A DNA stretch of 64,000 bases, taken from the NCBI GenBank assembly GCA_020283715.1, contig JAIQCW010000257.1, positions 1-64,000 of the forward strand, in the 5' to 3' direction. Below are positions 1 through 11,200 of this stretch, in pieces. Both the position numbers and the translations under genes were made by a program. Each line of letters opens with the position of its first letter. Position 1 is the first letter of the stretch. The stretch is from Cytauxzoon felis (taxonomy: Eukaryota; Apicomplexa; Aconoidasida; Piroplasmida; Theileriidae). The notes under the pieces were generated by a model. That model did no database searches, was not told where the DNA came from, and worked only from the letters and a program-made list of their open reading frames with translations.

Positions 1-104
1 CTCCGGGAGTGCTCTACTCTTTAGAGATAGGTAATTAGATGAAGCCTCCACGGCGAGTGGAATGAAGAGGTGGATTAGAGAGAGTTGGATTGGACCTCGA
101 GTCT
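1..104 (-). mobile_element. Foldback repeat element, partial copy 1
   Basis: This is a truncated copy of the dispersed GC-richer element described at 525-836. It carries the modules GATCTCC-less 'CTCCGGGAGTG', the conserved 'TTTAGAGATAGGTAATTAGA' and 'CCACGGCGAGTGG', which recur in the copies at 6539, 10127 and 13589. The copy is cut by the window edge. Its interior reads on the minus strand, opposite to the adjacent plus-strand exons, so if it lies in an intron of that gene it is antisense, unlike the five clear intronic copies. Confidence 0.75.
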
Positions 105-106
105 AG

Positions 107-504
107 AGTTATTTATTGGAACACGTTGAGAATGTACATCTACTTGTCTATATTTATTATTTATATGTCTGACTATATTAATATATCTTTAGATCTAATC
201 AGAATAATTTCAATCGTCAGGTGGGTACGGAATCGAATAAGCAATACACAAAGGGTAAACATGTTAGGGTTGATGATGATGAATTATTAACACGTAATTA
301 TTACAGTTTTTTTAAATTATACATTTTATAGGTACAAATTCTAAACCTATTGATAAAACCAATAATAATAAAAAAGATAATGATAATGGACATGAAAATG
401 TCGATGATTTAATCAAAAGCCTCTTAAAATGGCATAGTATGAAATTCAAAGATATACACAGAAACTTTATCGAATATACCAAACACCATAAAAATAATCT
501 CTAA
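107..504 (+). CDS. 3' end of an unrecognised spliced gene
   Basis: Three short exons can be joined in one frame: about 107-133, 193-293 and 332-504, with introns 134-192 and 294-331 that obey GT-AG. The joined tail ends in a hydrophilic, Asn/Lys/Asp-rich stretch followed by a helical end, LIKSLLKWHSMKFKDIHRNF, and a TAA at 502-504. The upstream part is lost beyond the repeat element at 1-104. The tctag at 102-106 could serve as the acceptor, which would place that repeat in an intron. No domain is recognised. The last exon is well supported by codon content; the first is a guess. Confidence 0.45.
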
Positions 505-524
505 TCTTCACATATATATATATC

Positions 525-836
525 CACTCGAGGTTACATTCCTGCCGTCAGCTCTCAACCCGAGGTCCAATCCTACTATTCTTCCACTCGCCGTGGAGGC
601 TTCTTCCAATTACCTATCCCTGAAGGGTGGAGCCACTCCCAGAGATCGTGGCGAAGGTAGTGATGGATCATCCATCATGGGAATGATGGATGATGGTGCT
701 AAGGATGTTTGGATGTAACCTCAAGTGGAATACCCGTAGCTGATCTCAGGGAAGCGGAGGGGGAAGTAAATAGAGAAGCTGACGGCAGGACAACCTCAGG
801 TGGAAAGGAGAGTAGTACTGGACCTCAGGTGGATCA
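525..836 (+). mobile_element. Foldback repeat element, copy 2 (type-1 interior)
   Basis: An element of about 310 bp between two convergent genes. Near its ends it has inverted motifs, CCTGCCGTCAGCT on the left and AGCTGACGGCAGG on the right. The interior contains the conserved 'GATCGTGGCGAAGG' region, a short ATGATGGA-rich stretch, and then the shared core ACCCGTAGCTGATCTCAGGG with GAAGCGGAGGGGGAAGTAAA. The motif CCTCARGTGGA recurs several times. It is much richer in GC than the flanking genes. No transposase-like frame is present, so any mobility would be non-autonomous. Confidence 0.85.
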
Positions 837-877
837 GATGTTATCAAACATAATTTGGTGAAAATATATTATATAAA

Positions 878-2626
878 TTATTTAAATGAAATTACTTGTA
901 GTGTTGATGATGATTTATAATAGATGGAGAGTGTATGTATGGAAAGGTTGATATTATATTCATCACCGATTTTAAGTAGACCACGAATTGTATTCGAGTG
1001 TATATCCATCTTTCCAATATTTCTTGATGGTGTCTTATCGCTATCATAATCATCACCACTTGCATACTCTATATAGTCATATTTACGTCCTTTCTTCTTG
1101 ATATTATTAATTCTACTACCAAGATTATATAGTAGTGAGAATGAAAAGAGTTTATTACCATTAATATAATCCCATACATATATTTGATGTGTTGAATCAA
1201 TTGTTATAATCTTTGACCATCCATCAAATTTATAATTTATTATATTAGATTTATGTCCATTTAATGTTATTAATGGTTTAATTATTAAATTATTATCATT
1301 ATATACAATTTGTATTATTCTAATATAATTACGTACAATTATACCCCATTTAGAATTACGATTTAATGATATTATAGATAATGGGGTTTTATTTACATTA
1401 TAATAATGGAAATCTAATGATTTATATAGATCAATAAAGATACAACGATTTTGACTTTTACATAAATAACCCAATATAAAATTATTTGTATCAATACTAT
1501 AATTTAAAATATAATCATTAATAGATATTATACAATCCCAATTATAATTTGTGGTGTTAAATATCCCAATATATTTATCAATTGTATATATAATTAATAT
1601 AGACATTATATTATTATATATATATTTAAGTGATGATATATTATAATCACTAGTATATATACGTTTATTTATAATTATATTATTATATTCCATTATATAT
1701 TGATATACATGACCACCATTAGTACCAATATAAATATTCAAATACTTAAACAATAAAATCCTACCATCCCATTTATTAAGTACACCACTTATACATATAC
1801 ATGATAATATATCTTCACATTGTACATTTATACGAACAACCATACCAGGTATATTATAAAAACCACGAGAATCAAAATAATAAAATAATAACACTAATAA
1901 ATCTGCACCAGATTTATACCCCATTACAAATATTCTACATTGTGGGGATGATGAAGAGAGCCCATTTAATTGTAGAAGATTATCATTAAAATAATTATCA
2001 TTCCCATAATCATATAAATCTACCCAACAATTCAATTTAATATTAGAAACATATTTTGGTATATTAATATTATAATTTAAAATTTTATCCTCATATAAAT
2101 TATAACCATATATAGAACCATTACTTAATACAAATAATTCAAAATTATATTCATTATATAAAATAACATTTGATTTCGATGGTATGACTTGAATATGTTC
2201 AGTATAATCACCCCTCCATCTAGAGCGCTTATAATTGTCCAATATACAAAGATTCAGTATAGGATTGAGTGAATAGACATCATCCTTTGATAAAATACCA
2301 ACTTTTCTAGCCAGAGTAATCAAATTAATCAAAGGGTCTATAAAAGTTGAATTGATATTATTTTTAGAAGTATTCAAAGAATACTTGTCATTTATACCCC
2401 TTGTAGAAGGAATATAACCATATTTTCTATAAATTAAGCGTTTTAAATAGAAATTTATCCATGACTTGAAATTACTAACAAATAATACACGTATAATCCT
2501 ACACGAGGATGATAATGACAAAAAATCTACAAAATCCAAATAATTACAAATATATTCAATTAAATCTAATGGTGCCAAACACATAAACGATATCAAATTA
2601 GCATCCATGACTATACAGATATACAC
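878..2626 (-). CDS. F-box protein with WD40-like repeats
   Basis: A single-exon protein of 582 residues. Residues 18-50 (LAPLDLIEYICNYLDFVDFL and following) fit an F-box, the motif that binds SKP1 in SCF ubiquitin ligases. The rest is beta-rich. Near the C-terminus there is one clear WD repeat, NGHKSNIINYKFDGWSKIIT followed by IYVWDYINGN. Other blades are too diverged to call by eye. By family knowledge it would be a substrate receptor, but the substrate is unknown. Low-complexity Asn/Ile/Tyr content reflects the AT-rich genome. The start could be the first ATG (2626) or the seventh codon ATG (2608); nothing decides between them. Confidence 0.6.
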   Translation of the reverse strand: MYICIVMDANLISFMCLAPLDLIEYICNYLDFVDFLSLSSSCRIIRVLFVSNFKSWINFYLKRLIYRKYGYIPSTRGINDKYSLNTSKNNINSTFIDPLINLITLARKVGILSKDDVYSLNPILNLCILDNYKRSRWRGDYTEHIQVIPSKSNVILYNEYNFELFVLSNGSIYGYNLYEDKILNYNINIPKYVSNIKLNCWVDLYDYGNDNYFNDNLLQLNGLSSSSPQCRIFVMGYKSGADLLVLLFYYFDSRGFYNIPGMVVRINVQCEDILSCICISGVLNKWDGRILLFKYLNIYIGTNGGHVYQYIMEYNNIIINKRIYTSDYNISSLKYIYNNIMSILIIYTIDKYIGIFNTTNYNWDCIISINDYILNYSIDTNNFILGYLCKSQNRCIFIDLYKSLDFHYYNVNKTPLSIISLNRNSKWGIIVRNYIRIIQIVYNDNNLIIKPLITLNGHKSNIINYKFDGWSKIITIDSTHQIYVWDYINGNKLFSFSLLYNLGSRINNIKKKGRKYDYIEYASGDDYDSDKTPSRNIGKMDIHSNTIRGLLKIGDEYNINLSIHTLSIYYKSSSTLQVISFK

Positions 2627-2997
2627 TTAAAGAATACAATGGCCAATCAAATATATGCCATAATTTTTATATATTAAATAAATTATACAATTTATGCGAT
2701 ATTATATATTATAATGATTTAAATATCATTATATATAATATCAATTATGAGACGTTCATTTATCCATTGGGTCACACATTATCTATGCAATTGAGACACG
2801 CTCCCATTACAGAGGCAATTTAGCCTCTAGGCATATTAACGCGAACAATGGTAGATGAATTATCATGTAGCAAGCGATTTATACATGCGTGATATCGACG
2901 GTTAACACCGAGTCAAATTAACTCTTGAAATCCAGTTTATAGAACATAATAAACACTTGATATCAATTAAACTCACGATAATTTCACTGATAATACA
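2627..2997. other. Divergent intergenic region
   Basis: About 370 bases separate two divergently transcribed genes, so both promoters should lie here. The sequence is AT-rich with a GC-richer block around 2760-2900. I see no repeat element, RNA gene or conserved open frame in it. Confidence 0.5.
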
Positions 2998-3417
2998 ATG
3001 CTTAGTCCATATGTAATGTTAGTATTTATTACACTAGGAACCATATCTTATGGAAAGCCGAGTGAACATAAAGGAGAACATTATTTGGACCCCAAAATGG
3101 TAGATCATGTAATGGATATAATTAATGACATTGAACGATATAAAAATAGAATCCCAAACATGTTTGGCAAAGTTAGACAGTCATTGGAAGTGTTAGAGAG
3201 ACAGTTGAAGATTGCTACATTAATACCAGCACCAACAGAGTTGGAATCTTTCCGGTTAGTATGTAAACCATTCAATGAATATTTAAAGCAAGAGCCAAAG
3301 GATTATCTAATACATAACCCACCAAGAGGGTCAGTACAAAACGCACAGTTGAAGGATGCCAAGAATAAAGTACGTTTGTTATATAACAAGTTACAAAAGT
3401 TATGGCTCAATCATTAA
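2998..3417 (+). CDS. Small secreted protein, unknown function
   Basis: A single-exon protein of 139 residues that begins with a classical signal peptide, MLSPYVMLVFITLGTISYG, with predicted cleavage near residue 19. The mature part is mainly helical and charged (residues 30-75, for example MDIINDIERYKNRIPNMFGK). It has one cysteine and no transmembrane segment, so it is likely secreted or delivered to a vacuole or organelle. Family is not recognised. Piroplasms have many lineage-specific secreted proteins, and this could be one; a host-interaction role would be speculation. Confidence 0.7.
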   Translation: MLSPYVMLVFITLGTISYGKPSEHKGEHYLDPKMVDHVMDIINDIERYKNRIPNMFGKVRQSLEVLERQLKIATLIPAPTELESFRLVCKPFNEYLKQEPKDYLIHNPPRGSVQNAQLKDAKNKVRLLYNKLQKLWLNH

Positions 3418-3659
3418 TGTATATAAATTTAAATTAACTATTTGAAATAGTACCCGCTTAATATTATATGTTGCCCTACTCTTGTATACTTACACAGTGG
3501 GATATATTTATGTACCTATATATATTCACTTTAACATCATCAAACTCTTATAATACATCATCGCACAAATATAATGGTTTTAATTCTAGTTGAATATTTT
3601 GTTATTGTAGTATAACATCTACACATTGACTTTTTTAATCCTCTAGACATCTCGTCAAG

Positions 3660-5024
3660 ATGGAATCTGTAATCTTATCGGGGCCGAGTAAATGTAAAAT
3701 TAAGAGGAAATATCCTTTACCTAATCAGCCGATTGAAGAAGTTCAACACATTGATTATGTTAATAGCACTGATAGAATTCAGCCGGTAGAAGAAGCGGAA
3801 GATGAATATGACCCGTATTATGTATGGCGTCGTAATGCACCTTTTTTATATGACTCATTGATGGTTTACAACTTAGATTGGCCATCTTTAGTAGTTAAGT
3901 TCATGGATGATTCTCAGAATTATCGTGTAAAGAACAATATAGTGACGAATAGGTTATTATTAGGTACACATACATCAGGTACAGAGACCGAGTATGCGAT
4001 GGTAGCTGAGCTTCGTACTGGTATATCACCATTGAATGAAAATTTAACAACATGTGAGAATTTTAATGGATTTTTAGCTGCCAAGAAGAACCGGGGAAGT
4101 AATGTATCATTCAATTCAACGGTCCCTGCATTGGATATAAAGGCTAAAATTGTACATCCTGGTGAGATTAATCGTATATCACATGTACCTAATTCTAGTT
4201 TTATGTTTACAACTCATACAAACAATGGTACTTTATTATTATTTGATTATTCTAAGCATCCATCAAATCCACGTGATTTAACTACGAGCATACCGCAGTT
4301 GATATTATCTAATGGTCACGATAGGGAAGGTTATGGTATGTCATGGAATAGTAGTAGGAAATTGGTATCATGTGCCAATGATGGGACTGTATGTTTATGG
4401 GATTTAAATACAAGACCGAATGATAAATCTAAGGGATTGAGTGGAATTGCTGATGATTTGCCTATAATTTCACCGGTAATTAAATTTAATGTTGATGATA
4501 TCCCATTAAATGATATAGAATTTAAACCTAGGGATGATAATGTAGTTGTAACTGCTGGTGATGATGGAATAACAAGACTACATGATTTAAGGAGTAAGGA
4601 GAATGTATCTGTAGTTAATAAATCTGATGTTGAGGTAAATTGTTTATCATTTAATACATTTGATAATAATATTTTCATCATTGGGTGTTCTAATGGTTTA
4701 ATAACACTATGTGATTTAAGGAAGCTTAATGAATCATTGAAGACATTAAAACATCATACAGAATCAATTTCACAAATTGAATTCTGTAATGGCTCTGCAG
4801 GTTTATTCGCTACCTCATCATATGATAATACAGTTTGTATATGGGATTTTGGTTGTGTTGATGATGAATTAAGATTTATACATTCTGGTCATCGTGATGT
4901 TGTTACCGATTTATCTTGGTCTAAATGTACTCAATCTTCAATACTTTGCAATGGTTTCCTCTTATCATCTGTATCTTCTGATAATACACTACAATGTTAT
5001 ATACCTAATTACCTTGTAATTTAA
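3660..5024 (+). CDS. RBBP4/MSI1-type WD40 histone-binding protein
   Basis: A single-exon protein of 454 residues. After a basic N-terminus comes the family signature YVWRRNAPFLYDSLMVYNLD and then WPSL (residues 57-81), which is the N-terminal helix and first blade of RbAp46/48 (CAF-1 p48, MSI1). WD repeats follow with WDLNTRP, LHDLRS, CDLRK and WDF signatures and a C-terminal HSGHRDVVTDLSW. These proteins bind histone H3-H4 and serve as shared subunits of CAF-1, HDAC and other chromatin complexes in the nucleus. Length is close to the usual 400-430 residues. Apicomplexans have more than one paralogue, so exact orthology is open. Confidence 0.9.
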   Translation: MESVILSGPSKCKIKRKYPLPNQPIEEVQHIDYVNSTDRIQPVEEAEDEYDPYYVWRRNAPFLYDSLMVYNLDWPSLVVKFMDDSQNYRVKNNIVTNRLLLGTHTSGTETEYAMVAELRTGISPLNENLTTCENFNGFLAAKKNRGSNVSFNSTVPALDIKAKIVHPGEINRISHVPNSSFMFTTHTNNGTLLLFDYSKHPSNPRDLTTSIPQLILSNGHDREGYGMSWNSSRKLVSCANDGTVCLWDLNTRPNDKSKGLSGIADDLPIISPVIKFNVDDIPLNDIEFKPRDDNVVVTAGDDGITRLHDLRSKENVSVVNKSDVEVNCLSFNTFDNNIFIIGCSNGLITLCDLRKLNESLKTLKHHTESISQIEFCNGSAGLFATSSYDNTVCIWDFGCVDDELRFIHSGHRDVVTDLSWSKCTQSSILCNGFLLSSVSSDNTLQCYIPNYLVI

Positions 5025-5267
5025 TGAAGTAATTTATACATTTATATATTATATAATCAGTTGTACTACATTTATCCACCAATTACATGCTGAATATTGT
5101 ATAGTTATAATTTAATATATGAATGTTGATATATAATGCTGTTATATATTTATAGTGCTAACCCCAGCACCATAAACACAGTATAATTCAGTATATATTT
5201 AATTCAATTTAATTATTATATATATTAAATGTATATAAACAAATATATTCTATTAAATTAATCTTTA

Positions 5268-8200
5268 TCATTTATTGTGTACAACTCTTCTCCAGAGTGC
5301 AACAACACCTTTAGAATCAGAAGTTACAATAAATGTATCATATTGATTAACACATACAGCAACTACTGGACCTCTATGATAACTGATGGAATATGGCATA
5401 TTTTCATCAACTAGTGAGAATATAATAATATTTTTATCTTCTGAACCACTTATACACCAACCGCCACCAAATTTCGAATAACATGATCTCAATGGTAATG
5501 CAACATGATTATTATTCACATGATACCTAAATGTCAATTCACATATCTTACCAGTTGTACCATCATATATACAATTCAATACCGATATATTCCCACTACA
5601 TACATTTGCCAATAAACAAGGCGAACTCTCTGGAGTTGTTGATGGCACAAACGTTACACATGTGACAGGACCCTGAAGAAGAAATGATGATGGAAATAAT
5701 TACATGTTAATTTATAACATGATCAGAAGAATGAGGACATATGTAATTATTCTTAGATAATCTCGTCACCTCCCTCCTCCTTCCTCCACTTCTAGTCACA
5801 TCAAAACTTCAACATACCCTGGAAATTTGTTTGGTAGTTGATTGTTTGATTCGCATATCAGATTGTGATTCATAAACACAAACTGTACCACGTTCACTAC
5901 CAGTTATACAATTTAATCGTGTATCATCAAAAGTAATACATCTAAATTCACTTTTGGTACGTATTTTTTGTAAAACCTATAGTATATATAATAATTATCA
6001 AACCTTCAACATACAGAGCCTTTATTATAATCTACAATTCTTATAGTTGGATGTGAATTACAACTCAAGAATAAATTGGGATCCATAGGATGGAAATATA
6101 TACATAAACCAGGGAATGAATCATTAAATACCTTAATCAATTCACCCGTTGTAACATTCCATGCCCTAATTGTACAATCAACAGATGATGTTACAATCTC
6201 ATTAACATTTGATTTTGAAAAACTCATACATGTAACAGCTTTCGTATGTAAATTTAATGTATACGATTCAACTACATTTACATTCTCATCCAATTCATGC
6301 TCTTCACCCTCAATAAAACGATTACTTAATACCAACATTTCCGTCTTTGTACGATAACAATGAAATATATTAATCGTACCATCACGACGACCAACAGCTA
6401 ATAATACATAATCATCTGATGGATCCTCAGGACGTAATGCCAAACATGTCACCGCACTCGAATATTTCTATTATTTTATAAATTATAATCAATTGAATAT
6501 TATGAATACACAATTGTAATACCTACTTCAACCATTCATAGTCCTGCAGACAGCTCCCAACCTGAGGTTACATTCCTGCCGTTGCCACTCGCCGTGGTGG
6601 CCTTTTCTATTTACTTCCTCCTCCGCTTCCCTGAGATCAGCTACGGGTTCCACTCGAGGTCTCCACTGAGGTCCAATCACTACACTTCAGCCACGATCTC
6701 CGGGAGTGGCATTACTCTTTAGAGATAGGTAATTAGATGAGGCCTCCACGGCGAGTGGAATAGAGGTTGTAACCTCAGGTGGAATGGCGAATGGAAGGAG
6801 AGTTGGATTGGTCTCGGTTGAAATTGATAGTAGATGATTCGACTTCGAGTTTATGTGTGAAAACATACATCGATGGTGTGTATTCTTTTGATTGAGAGTG
6901 GTGGTAGTTTGGTATTTTCATGTGTGGTGATTGTGGGTAATAATAGTTTGGTATTATATGTATTATTGGTGACACCGGACCAGAAATTTCTGAATTTATC
7001 ATAGAAGATGGCGAATGTGCTTTTATTGGTTGATTTATTTTTATGTTTATTATAATCATATTTAGTGCTTAAGATACTTTTAATACTTTTTTTAGATTGT
7101 ATTGATGGTAGAATACCTTGAATAAATGAATAAAGTTCATTAACACGAAGATATATTAAACAATTTTGTTGTGCTAAATTAATGAAATGAATGAAATGAT
7201 AATAATAACGAACCGAATTTTTGAATATGTGAATTATCTTTAGGTTCAATACCATTTTCAATAAGTATATAATCATTTTGTATTAAATATAATGATGTAT
7301 TTTTTTGTTGTACTATATTTTGTATAGTTTTAATAGTTTGTATACCATTTGTAATAGAATTATCATCAATAGTATTTATACATATTATAATAACTAATGA
7401 ATTTATTAAATAATTATAAACCTCTGTAGTATTTATATATTTATCGGGTATTTCCAATAATTTTATATTATTACCATCAATATTAAATTCATATATATTC
7501 AATACCAATTCCATATTATCATATTTACTACCTTCAAATTCTCTATATTTTTTCAATCCTAACTCATCACCACATTTGATCAATAATAACTCCAATAATC
7601 GACTCTTACCACTACCCATCGATCCACATAATACTATATCTACACCCGGTACCGAAGTATCAGATACCTAGATTTTAATATAATAATGAATATATAGATA
7701 ATCCACTCCAACTGAAGACCAATAACTGTCTTCACGTTGTCTTCCACTGGGCGTGGAGCCTTCTCTATTTACTTCCCCTTACAGCTCACGTAGATCGCTT
7801 CCAGGTTCCACTTGAGGTTATAAATCTTATTTCGAAGAGATATGTCGAAGGTATTGGTTTCCACATAAATGAGGATATCTCAATGAATGTTGGATGGAAT
7901 GAAGTGAGGATTCATAAACTCAATACAATCACCAAAATCCTCTTAAATGAAGTATTGGCATCAGAAATTCATTCATTATTCATTCCACAATCTTCATGAG
8001 TTTCCCCAGAAATTCAAGAATTCCTTCAAATTATGAGGGTAAAAGTGAAGTTAGTGAAGATAGTGATTATTGACCTCAGTGGAACCCGTAGCTGATCTCA
8101 GGGAAGCGGAGGGGGAAATAAGTAGAGAAGCTGACGGCAGGACGAAGAGAGGTGGATTATATCCTCAGGTGAAAAAGAATGCATTAGACGTATGTTTTTC

Positions 8201-11200
8201 ATTTCAAGTAAACAAACTTGTAGATTTTTTGATGATAATTTCCGATGGTATTTGGCGATGTTATCATCATGTACGGCTTCATTGCTGACGAATTCTTTGA
8301 TCATTTTGAGATCTTCGAGTGTTTTTTTATTGACATCTTCTGTATATTTGAGTTTATATTCGAGTTGGTTACGTTCGAGTAGTAATTTATTATATTTATT
8401 ATTGAGTTCATTATATTTATCCAAGAGACTATTACATTTAGCTGATAATTGTAATACTTTAGCATCGGATTCGGTCCTTTTATTACGTTCTTCTTTGATT
8501 TCTTCTTGTAAATCTTGAACACGTTTAATCATTGTACCAAGGCTTTTAGCTTCGATACGTAAACTACGTAATTGTCTACGTGCTAAAATACTTCTCCATC
8601 TTAATTGTGCTTTAATGGTTGATGATTTCAATTCTAGATAATAACTTCTAAGTTTATATCTTTTCCATAATGATTGGATTTTAGTAGCCATTAAATGTAT
8701 AAATTTATCTTTGGAATTCACTTGGGATACAATGCTTCTATAAATTGATTGTATCCTTACGAATACCCCAATTATATATAGGAATCTACTACGTACAATG
8801 TACATTCTAAATGTACTCTGTATTAATATAGCTGAGATGTTCATTCTATATCTCATTACACGTATCCTATTTATCTTGTAGCGTAACCAAATTTGTAATG
8901 TCCTTAATTGCTTCAACCATTTCTTATATAGGCGTCTTTGTATCATACCACGAGCATGCGACTGTATCTTGATTACACACTTGTTACGTAGAGTTTGAAG
9001 CGCGAAATATAATTGCTCATATGGCTCATTTCTAAAGGTTGAAGTGAAGTGAATTGTGGGGGAAATTAGGGGGTTATTATGGGGGATCGAGGGAGTTTGG
9101 AAGAAGCATGATGGGGGATTGAAATTGGGTATGGGGATGCATTAAATTCCATGGTATCAATACAGAGTAAAAGAAGACAACTTCAACTTACTTGAAGAAA
9201 ATGAGGTTTTTACCAAATCCAATGCTACCAATTTCAAATGGGTCATGGTCGATATATTTTGAGATTAAAATCTTTAGAATAATCATAGCACATTCTGATA
9301 TGTTTACGGTCTTGTTGATACAATCGGTTTCAGACTTCGATAATAAATAATGGAATTTATTCAAAAATTCATAGTGTGATATACGTACTGGATATCCAGC
9401 CCTACTAACTTGAACAACTTGTAACATACCACCACATCTGAATGAAATGAAAATAATTGTGGGAAATATAGGGTGATGTTGGGTTTAAAACACCATATTA
9501 AAATTATAGTGTTTTTAATTGTTGTTATAATCAAATGATTACATTATAAACTCACCTTAATTGTTCATCAACAGATACTCTATCAAATTCCTTAGGTACA
9601 CATTTTTGATTGGGTTTAATACACCTGATAAAATGGGGTTCTGTATCACCAATCCTTTTCATTAATAAATCTAATTGACCAGAAAATTGAGTTGATATAG
9701 TCCTCTTCCTTCTACTCTTTATAGGTAATAAATTATTAAAATAATTATCAAATATTGATTTAATCGCTTCATTTTTTGTACCCAACATAAATGTAACTGC
9801 ATCCTCCGATAACTGATCCTTATTCTTCTCTAAAAAACCATCCACCTTATATCTAACATCACCAGCAAAATGATTTATCACAAAACATGTCTTGTCAGTC
9901 TTTACATTAAATAATCTCTTACCCTCTATAATATATGTGGGGATAAAAAACACCACTTACGTGAATGACGTTGACATATTTTATTACATAGCGATTGATC
10001 ATTACCACCAGGTAATTGACACTCCTCATCTATCATCGGAAATAACCCCTAAAATACATATATATTATATGAATAGGATCATTACGAATACATATGAGAG
10101 CCAAAATACAACACTTCATCCGTAGGTCCACGTGATGTCCAATCCTACTGTTGCCACTCGGCGTGGTGCCTCTTCTATTTACTTCTCCCTCCGCTTCCCT
10201 GAGATCAGCTACGGGTATTCCACTTGAGGTTACATCCAACACATCCTTAGCACCATCTTCCATCATTCCCATTATGGATGATCCATAACTACCTCCGCCA
10301 CGATCTCCGGGAGTGGCTCTACTCTTTAGAGATAGGTAATTAGGAGAGCTGTCTGCAGGACGAAGAGAGTTGGATTAGACCTCAGGTTGAGAGGCTCCAC
10401 GGCAGTTTGAAGACGTCAGTGGATAAACATGCAATGTTGTATCAGGTAAGGTATAATGAACATACATTGGGTTTGAGTGTGAAGAGTTCGACACAGTCTT
10501 GATTATCTGGGAAATCGAGTGGGTTCCATGTGATTCCTTCATCTGTGTATAATTGTTCTTCATATTTGAATACGCAATTATTAAAGAAATTTTGTAATGT
10601 TTCATTTGTAAAATTTATACATAATTGTTCAAATGAATTCAATTGAAAACATTCAAATCCAAATATATCCAAGACCCCACAACTCAATGTATCAGCCCCA
10701 CTAGAATAACCGATGGCGTTATTGACATTTTTGACGATATGTTCGAAGAGTATGGAGTAGATATTTTTGCAGATGGCATCTCTTACATCATTAGCTTCTT
10801 CAACTCGTAGTTGTTTGCTATAGAATTCATTGGCTGTCCTGATTGTACGGAAAAGGAGTACATTAAGTAGTGATGATTTATCTATTCCTAGTATATTAAT
10901 GACATTATTTAAGCTCTCTTCGCATGATTCATCAATTTCAGCTCCTTCTGAGCATTGTTTATTGACGTTAAACTTAATATTCCCTAGATGTAATACAACA
11001 GCTACAACAGAGAATATCGTATTCACATGATCCAGGGACATTCCCAATGTCTGCATAGCTGCAATGGTATCCTCAAAAAAATCCAAGTCAAAATCATCAG
11101 CAGGTAAGTGGGGTAAAATATTGAAATCCCCACAAAATAAATTAAGGTCGATTTCCCAATCGATCATATTTTGATGTTTTTGACTTTGTGGGAATTTATA

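Noticed and set aside
3920..4681. Minus-strand open frames opposite the RBBP4-type gene
   Set aside because: They are antisense shadows of a clearly coding WD40 gene and have no domain content of their own.
5268..6467. Independent WD40 gene downstream of the myosin
   Set aside because: Introns with good splice sites join these blades to the myosin tail in frame, and IQ plus WD40 is the known MyoF architecture.
6775..7276. Separate minus-strand genes in the MyoF linker
   Set aside because: The useful frame (Lys/Asn/Ser-rich linker) joins in phase to the P-loop exon upstream and, across the element-bearing intron, to the first WD40 blade downstream, so it is part of MyoF.
8070..8288. Open frame through the repeat core translating as EPVADLREAEGE, which recurs in copies near 10200 and 32500
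   Set aside because: The frame follows the conserved DNA of the terminal repeat, appears in either strand depending on arm, lacks consistent start and stop positions, and ends inside introns. Conservation is explained by the element rather than by a protein.
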